Source of the DNA: Aphelenchoides besseyi
Taxonomy: Eukaryota; Nematoda; Chromadorea; Rhabditida; Aphelenchoididae
DNA length: 64,000 nucleotides
NCBI GenBank assembly: GCA_024699855.1
Contig: JAMPIQ010000002.1
Location: 4,526,001-4,590,000, forward strand
Direction of reading: 5' to 3'
Numbering within the stretch: the stretch's first letter is position 1; the number at the start of each line of letters is the position of its first letter. The position numbers and the translations under genes are program-made. The notes under the pieces were generated by a model. That model saw only the letters and a list, made by a program, of their open reading frames with translations, was not told the origin of the DNA and ran no database searches. Of the stretch, positions 58,941 to 64,000 are shown piece by piece.

Positions 58941-61089
58941 CTCGTTCGAATTTGTTGAAACGTTTCTTCAAGCGATCAAGTGCTCCGCATTGCTTGAACT
59001 CAAGCAAAATGTCGAAGTTTTAAGTGTGGACAACAGCGGAATTTCAGTCTCTGGCGATGGTGTTCCTCATGTTTTCTTCCATGGTCCGAAGTTCTACGAT
59101 GTAAAGTCACTCCAGTCGAAGGTTCGCGGCACCCTCAAGCAAATGATCAAACAGGTTAGTCATTTTTTGGAATTTCTATGAACTCTATCTCTATTTTAGG
59201 AGTTTGATAGGAGGCAGTGCAGTTTAGCTCCCATCGCGGGAATAGCTCGAGATACACTTTTTGCATAATCACACTTTTTACTAGTAACATTTAGATTTAA
59301 TTTTGTCACAGAGTACTCCAAAAGCATTAAAAATACTGTCTCTTATTTTTTGTCGAGCGGAGCAGTTTGATATGCATATTGTAGGAGGGATTGTAATTTT
59401 GAGTCGATGGACGTATCTCGTCAGTTGATCTACAGGGTGGTTAAAAATGAACTCCCACTTTTTTCCGAAAAAAAAATTTTTGAAATGAAAAATTGGAAAA
59501 ATCGGTTAGTTTTGTTAAATCGTTATGGGCTACAGTGCTCAAGAAAAAGCGAAATTTGTTGGTGTGTTCATTGAGGAGGCGTACTGTTACGTCAAGTTTG
59601 TCAAACGAATTCGTCGTGATGCCGGAGATGATGATGCTCGTAACCCCGATCGCAAAACCATCCAAAAATGGGTGGAAAACTTCTACGCCACTGGTTCAGT
59701 GCACGGCGAGCGCGGTATGCACAAGTCCAAGTGAGTTCGAGTTTTGCTTTTTTTTCATTGCCCTTTAGGCGTGTTCGAAACGCAGAAGCAATTGAAGATG
59801 TTCGAGAAGCGTTCGCGGCCAACCCTAATCTTTCAACGAGGCGCAATCCGTTCGTTATTGGACCCAGTGGTGATGGAGAAGACGAGCCAACCACTCAGAT
59901 GTCACGAAGCACACTCCAGCTTATCCTCAAAGAAGACCTGAAGATGCGTCCCTACCATCTTCAGATGGCACACGCTCTCGACGCTCCAGATCCCGCCACG
60001 CGAATGAATTTTGCCCGAGACGAGTTGATGCGTCTGGCGGCTGATCCGGATCGGTTGAATAACTTGTTATTCACCGATGAAGCCCACTTTCATTTGGATG
60101 GGGGTGTGAATCGGCACGATTGGATCATGTGGGCAGATTCCAACCCGCATTGGTTCGATACCTGTCGTTTTCCCTCCCCGAAAGTGACGGTGTGGATGGG
60201 CGTTGGCATTGAAGGCGTGATTGGCCCAATTTTTTGGGAACCATCAGCCGGTCAACGGGGAATCAACTCCCAGTGGTTGGAACAAACCCTGGTTAACGAG
60301 ATCCTGCCAACCCTTAGGGGTTGGCCCAATTTCCACAACATCTTGTTCCAACAAGATGGCGCCCCGTGTCATATTGGGAACAACGTTCTGACTTTGCTCG
60401 ATGGTGAATTCCCGGGGCGGTGGATTGGAAGAGGAACCCGTGCCCATCCATCACCCGCGGCTTGGCCACCTCGATCTCCAGATCTCACACTATGTGATTT
60501 CTGGCTTTGGGGTTACATGAAAGGCCGAATATTCAACACGGATCAGCGTCCCAGAACGCTCGACGAGTTGAGGACGGCAATTGTTGAAGTCGCCGACCAA
60601 TTAAGACAAGATCGACCAATGCGCGAACGAGTCATGGCCAACTATCATCGGCGACTTCAAACCTGCCTGGATCGACAAGGGGGACAAGTGGAAATCCGAT
60701 GAACTCATTACTGTTAATAAATTGTGATCTCGAAATGAAAACAGACCGATTTTTCATTTCAAAAATTTTTTTTTCGGGAAAAAAAGTGGGAGTTCATTTT
60801 TAACCACCCTGTATATCTTGATGGGTTTCTAGAATTGGAGCTAAACTGCACTTTAGCCGTTTGATATGGACGGAGAGGTCGCCGATAAGTACCGTTTTGA
60901 TTTGAAGATTGAGTTCGGAAGGGCAGCAATGTGGACTGGCAATTTGAGCAGCGCCTCCGTGCAGTCGGCTACAACAGCTAAATGTAAGTACTTTTTTTAT
61001 CTATAGTTTCCCCTAACATAATCGGAAATGATGATGGTGATGGGGAGAAAGTGGAGTTGACGATCGGAAGCAAAGTGTTAAACTTATAG
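58941..61089 (+). CDS. Orphan gene split by a nested transposon insertion
   Basis: Three coding segments (58941-59154, 60857-60983, 61007-61089) join in frame. They give SFEFVETFLQAIKCSALLEL, then GVPHVFFHGPKFYDVKSLQS, VADKYRFDLKIEFGRAAMW and GDGEKVELTIGSKVLNL before TAG. The start codon was not found and may lie in an upstream exon. The original second exon began GAGTTTGAT after a TTTTAG at 59199. An element inserted after GTTTGATA duplicated those 8 bases. Its right end supplies CTTTAG directly before CCGTTTGATATGG, so splicing from 59154 to 60857 would remove the whole insertion and change only Glu to Pro. Family unknown. Confidence 0.55.
59433..60811 (+). mobile_element. Full-length Tc1/mariner (DD41D) transposon
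   Basis: The element starts CAGGGTGGTTAAAAATGAAC and ends with the reverse complement. Its terminal inverted repeats run about 60 bp, and TA duplicates lie at 59431-59432 and 60812-60813. The internal gene is intact. Both ends match closely, which points to recent insertion. Confidence 0.95.
59525..60702 (+). CDS. Tc1/mariner transposase, DD41D type
   Basis: Two exons (59525-59730 and 59769-60702), joined by a 38-nt GT-AG intron, encode 379 residues without a stop. The N-terminal helix-turn-helix part has SAQEKAKFVGVFIEEAY and RKTIQKWVENFYATGSVHG. The catalytic core shows FTDEAHFHLDGGVNRHDWIM (first Asp), ILFQQDGAPCHIGNNV (second Asp) and WPPRSPDLTLCDFWLWG (third Asp). There are 41 residues between the second and third Asp, the spacing of the DD41D group (rosa-like). 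The protein would cut and paste the element at TA sites. The intron lies between the DNA-binding and catalytic parts. Confidence 0.94.
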
Positions 61090-62591
61090 ATTTGAGTATG
61101 GAGAGTACGTATTTGACATTTGTTTTGCAAGATACGAACTTTTACTGAGTAAATTTTGGCTTGAAATTAACACTGAAATTGGTTTTTCTTATCAAACCAT
61201 ATCGAAAGTTGAGACGATTGCCTTGAAAGAACATGGCGTTGTGCGCATCAGTGGGGCTCACCGACATGCAATATATGACAGCATATAAAATAATTACAAT
61301 AGAGTCATTAACTTTGGTAGAAATTTTTTTTACATTTTTCCTCCAAATGCGGGTTCACATATTTTGGTTGTTACGATGTTTTATTAATATGTATATTAGC
61401 ATTCTAGAAAGCTCAACTAATGAGCGTTACAACGGTATGTAATACATGTCCCCAAAAGAGCTATTCGCAGAGATATGGTCGATCTAACACAACTAAAGAA
61501 AGCGAGCGGCGAAGCCGCGAGTCTTTTTGGTCTTAAATAATGGATTTTAATTTTAGTTCAAATACGGGTCCCAATATGGAAATTGCTTGTTTCTTCAAGC
61601 AAGATTTCACCCCTTTTGTTGTCTGTGTATTTGGGGAGAAATAAAATATAAATGTGACTTCTTGGTTTTTACTTGATGGATTTTAAAGAGATTTTGCGTG
61701 GGATTACGATAACTTGCTCTTCTTGTTTCGACAAATAGTGTATTGGTATTTTGGAGTACTTGTGATTCATTGATTATAAAAGTTTACAAGTTTTACTCCT
61801 TATAAATGGCCTACTTCAATTTGATTTCGACCTCTTTTAGACTGAAAATATACACTGTGCTTAAAGAAATAGCACTGTAATAGTAAATTTTTAAGCTTGT
61901 TTATGCGTATGATTTTGACCCTTTTTATCAAGGAAATATACATTATAGTACGGGAAAAGCTAGTGTGCTAGAAGCTCCTTTTATCTATTATTTCAGCTTA
62001 TGATCAAAGATAATGTTCTATCAAGAGCTTCCAAGATTTTCAGGCTGACAAATTTGTCTAAAACACCTTTGTAACATTCAATCAAGGAAACTAGAAGTGA
62101 TTTTTTAAACAATACAATTGTGTAAAACGTTTCTTAATCTTTGATTTCTGTAATCAACCAATGGAACCAAGTTGAGAGCACATCGCAAACTGTTCGTTAA
62201 TCAAAAATTGCTCCCGTCTTATCGGTCAATCAACTCGACAATTAATAAGGAGGGTTACTAGGATTGTTGCTTATCAAAGATTATAATTCATTTTGCTCAT
62301 CTACGCATAATGGACTGACCAATGCACTCGTTGATTGTTGGTGTCTATGTGTTGGCCGCAAAATGCTATCCGACTGAGCATCAAAAGCTGCCACACCCCG
62401 TCAATTAGTTCAATGCAAGTTTTCATCGACAAAACGATGATGGAGCTCCTGTTCGACGATGTTGCAAAAAAGTCGCATGTCATTTTGCTTCGTTTTTGTG
62501 AGAAAAGAACACAACAGTTGGTTTTTAGTTCCGTCTTATCACGAGTACTTAAATCACATCGCCTTCCTGGTTTACTTTACGTTTCGCTGAA
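61090..62591. other. AT-rich intergenic, no gene seen
   Basis: About 1.5 kb of AT-rich sequence without protein-like frames on either strand. It lies between the orphan gene's stop and the formamidase start. Confidence 0.5.
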
Positions 62592-63546
62592 ATGGACGCT
62601 GTCAATGATTACGAAATCAGCTACACATGCAGTTTACACCCAAAAGAACCGGACACAAGAGCTAATGTTTTGGACAAATGGGCGCGAGAACAAGAGCACT
62701 GTGTTGCCGAGTTGATTGACGAATACGAACATGATTTCGATGTCTCTTATGGTCCTCAGCGATGTGATATTTGGTATCCGAAGAATCCCGCTTCCGTTAA
62801 GAACGTTCACGTGTTCACACATGGCGGCTACTGGGTAGAATTTAATCGTCGAACTTATTGCTCTATTGTGAAGCCTCATCTTGAATCAGGAGTAATTGTT
62901 GTAATGGTTGGATATACTTATGCAAAAGTGATTCCATTAGATCAAATAGTGGAGCAGGTCAAAACGGCGATTTTAGTAAGTTCAAAACTTATATTCGAGT
63001 TAATCTGATGTGTTTAGTTTGTGGCTGATCGTTTTCCGAACGCAACGATCACAATTTCTGGTCACTCGGCTGGTGGTCATTTGACAGCAAAGACGTTGGA
63101 ATGTCCGGAAATTCAACGTCTCGTAAAATCGGCCGTCTTGATGACTCCCGTGTTCGAGGTTGTTCCACTCATAAACACATCGCTTGGTCGGGAAATCAAG
63201 TAAGTCATTAAAGATCACGACTAATAGTTCGTTTTTTAGATTGACGGAACCACTGGCTCGTAAAATGAACGTTGATTGGCGCAAAGTTGCTGAATTTCGA
63301 GGTGACATCTTGATTGTCGCGGTCAAATTTGATGCTCCTTCGCTCAAAAAACAGCTCACAGACTTTGGACGTCGTCTGTCAGAGTTGAAAGATAATGTTA
63401 GAGTAGAAGTAAGCTCAAATGTCTTTTCATCTGATACAACTCGTTTCTAGCACTTCGATGAAGATCATTTCACAATCGCGACGAAGATGCACGATCCAAA
63501 CTCCGAAATCTCTCAAACAATCGTTTCTTTTTTGTACAATTTGTGA
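62592..63546 (+). CDS. AFMID: Kynurenine formamidase-like (arylformamidase) alpha/beta hydrolase
   Basis: Four exons (62592-62975, 63018-63199, 63240-63408, 63451-63546) encode 276 residues. The oxyanion motif HGGYW of the family is present in VFTHGGYWVEFNRRTYC. The nucleophile elbow is GHSAGGH (in TISGHSAGGHLTAKTLE). The acid is likely the Asp of VKFDAPSLKKQ, and the histidine is in HFDEDHFTI. The enzyme hydrolyses N-formylkynurenine to kynurenine in tryptophan breakdown in the cytosol. Length is close to known members and there is no signal peptide. All introns are 40-42 nt and in frame. Confidence 0.9.
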
Positions 63547-63864
63547 CAACAACTTCATGAGTGTGTCAGTAGTTTTTTTGTATAAACTTATAGAAATAAA
63601 CGTTGAATGCTACTGAACGACTTGAACGACTATTGATTCATATGAAAAGTTGGATTTGTATTGACAGCTTTTTCTGATACACGACCTTATCAGTTTTTGA
63701 TTAATGAAAGTATTTTAGGTAGAGTTTAACATTTCTAAATGAAACAATCTAACATTTACAGTTTAAAAACCTAAAACCGACCACACAACAAGCGGACGGA
63801 ACATTTTGACCTGAGAATGAGGTACGAATGAAAAGACGTATTGGAAGATTGTCGTAGAAGGCAT

Positions 63865-64000
63865 TCAAGGCATTGCGATAATCGCGGCACGATCTGTGCT
63901 CTGACGGTTGTTGTACACGAAATTCTCCGGAACATTGAGGTTGGTTTGCGCGCTGATGCTGTGAGGAAGTCGACCAGAAGTTTGTGGCTGTGCATTGGCG
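63865..64000 (-). CDS. Partial gene, 3' end only
   Basis: The minus strand is open from the window edge to a TGA at 63865. It encodes ANAQPQTSGRLPHSISAQTN, then VPENFVYNNRQSTDRAAIIA and MP. The composition (Gln, Asn, Ser) fits a disordered C-terminal tail. The 5' part lies outside the window, so no function can be assigned. Confidence 0.5.
   Translation of the reverse strand, partial: ANAQPQTSGRLPHSISAQTNLNVPENFVYNNRQSTDRAAIIAMP

Larger units (their letters stand above)
59210..60858. mobile_element. TIR element (hAT-MITE-like) hosting the mariner
   Basis: An 8-bp direct repeat GTTTGATA flanks the insertion (59202-59209 and 60859-60866). Inner ends share an inverted repeat, AGTGCAGTTTAGCTCC on the left and its complement on the right. 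Without the mariner about 270 bp remain, non-coding. An 8-bp duplication fits the hAT superfamily, though the ends start a few bases inside the duplication, so the class is tentative. Confidence 0.7.

Noticed and set aside
59210..59432. The third GTTTGATAT near 59365 as the true insertion border
   Set aside because: It is not adjacent to the inverted-repeat ends, whereas the copies at 59202 and 60859 flank them. It is likely coincidental or an older internal event.

Overview
This window is nuclear DNA from a nematode. Genes are split into many exons by very small introns, mostly 38-50 nt, with GT-AG ends. Many start codons follow a bare splice-acceptor-like TTTCAG or TTTTAG with no upstream exon, as expected for spliced-leader trans-splicing. 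The protein content agrees: Str-type serpentine chemoreceptors, a TIL-domain protein, a BPI-fold protein, an NLP-42-like neuropeptide precursor, a TWK-type K2P channel and a divergent ionotropic receptor. I cannot name the species. Acceptors are often TTTAG rather than TTTTCAG, which is unlike Caenorhabditis. Exon models were built by eye from reading frame and splice sites, so single ends may be off by a base or two.

Left third (1-20.4 kb): an NLP-42-like peptide precursor, FUBI-RPS30 (minus), a Ly6-like GPI-anchored protein, a serpin-fold protein ending in a CaaL box, an unrecognised minus-strand gene, a large BPI/LBP-family secreted protein, then a minus-strand run (small secreted protein, orphan, K2P channel, TIL-domain protein). 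A plus-strand run follows: a small membrane protein, a tandem-rhodanese sulfurtransferase and an IDH3 gamma-like subunit.

Middle (20.6-37.5 kb): minus-strand housekeeping genes follow each other closely: a Utp12-domain protein, CEBPZ/Noc1 and farnesyltransferase beta. Then come Ena/VASP with nearly 4 kb of apparently non-coding DNA upstream, a chemoreceptor, a short UTP3/Sas10 homologue and a lone myosin N-terminal exon. Three of these (Utp12-domain, CEBPZ, UTP3) belong to ribosome biogenesis, as does FUBI-RPS30 in a broader sense.

Repeat-rich part (37.8-44.4 kb): a minus-strand gene encodes repeated zinc-finger-like modules followed by a GIY-YIG-like nuclease domain. About 1.5 kb of its interior is repeated in inverted orientation at nearly 100% identity, and a decayed BEL/Pao retrotransposon fragment lies between the arms.

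Right third (44.8-64 kb): four related four-transmembrane genes are dispersed on the minus strand, interleaved with a chemoreceptor, an orphan gene and a MITE. Then follow an ionotropic-receptor gene, a Ser/Lys-rich nuclear-type protein and a gene carrying a nested transposon insertion. In that insertion an intact DD41D Tc1/mariner element sits inside a small TIR element, and the end of the small element appears to supply the splice acceptor needed to skip everything. A kynurenine formamidase-like gene and a partial gene close the window.
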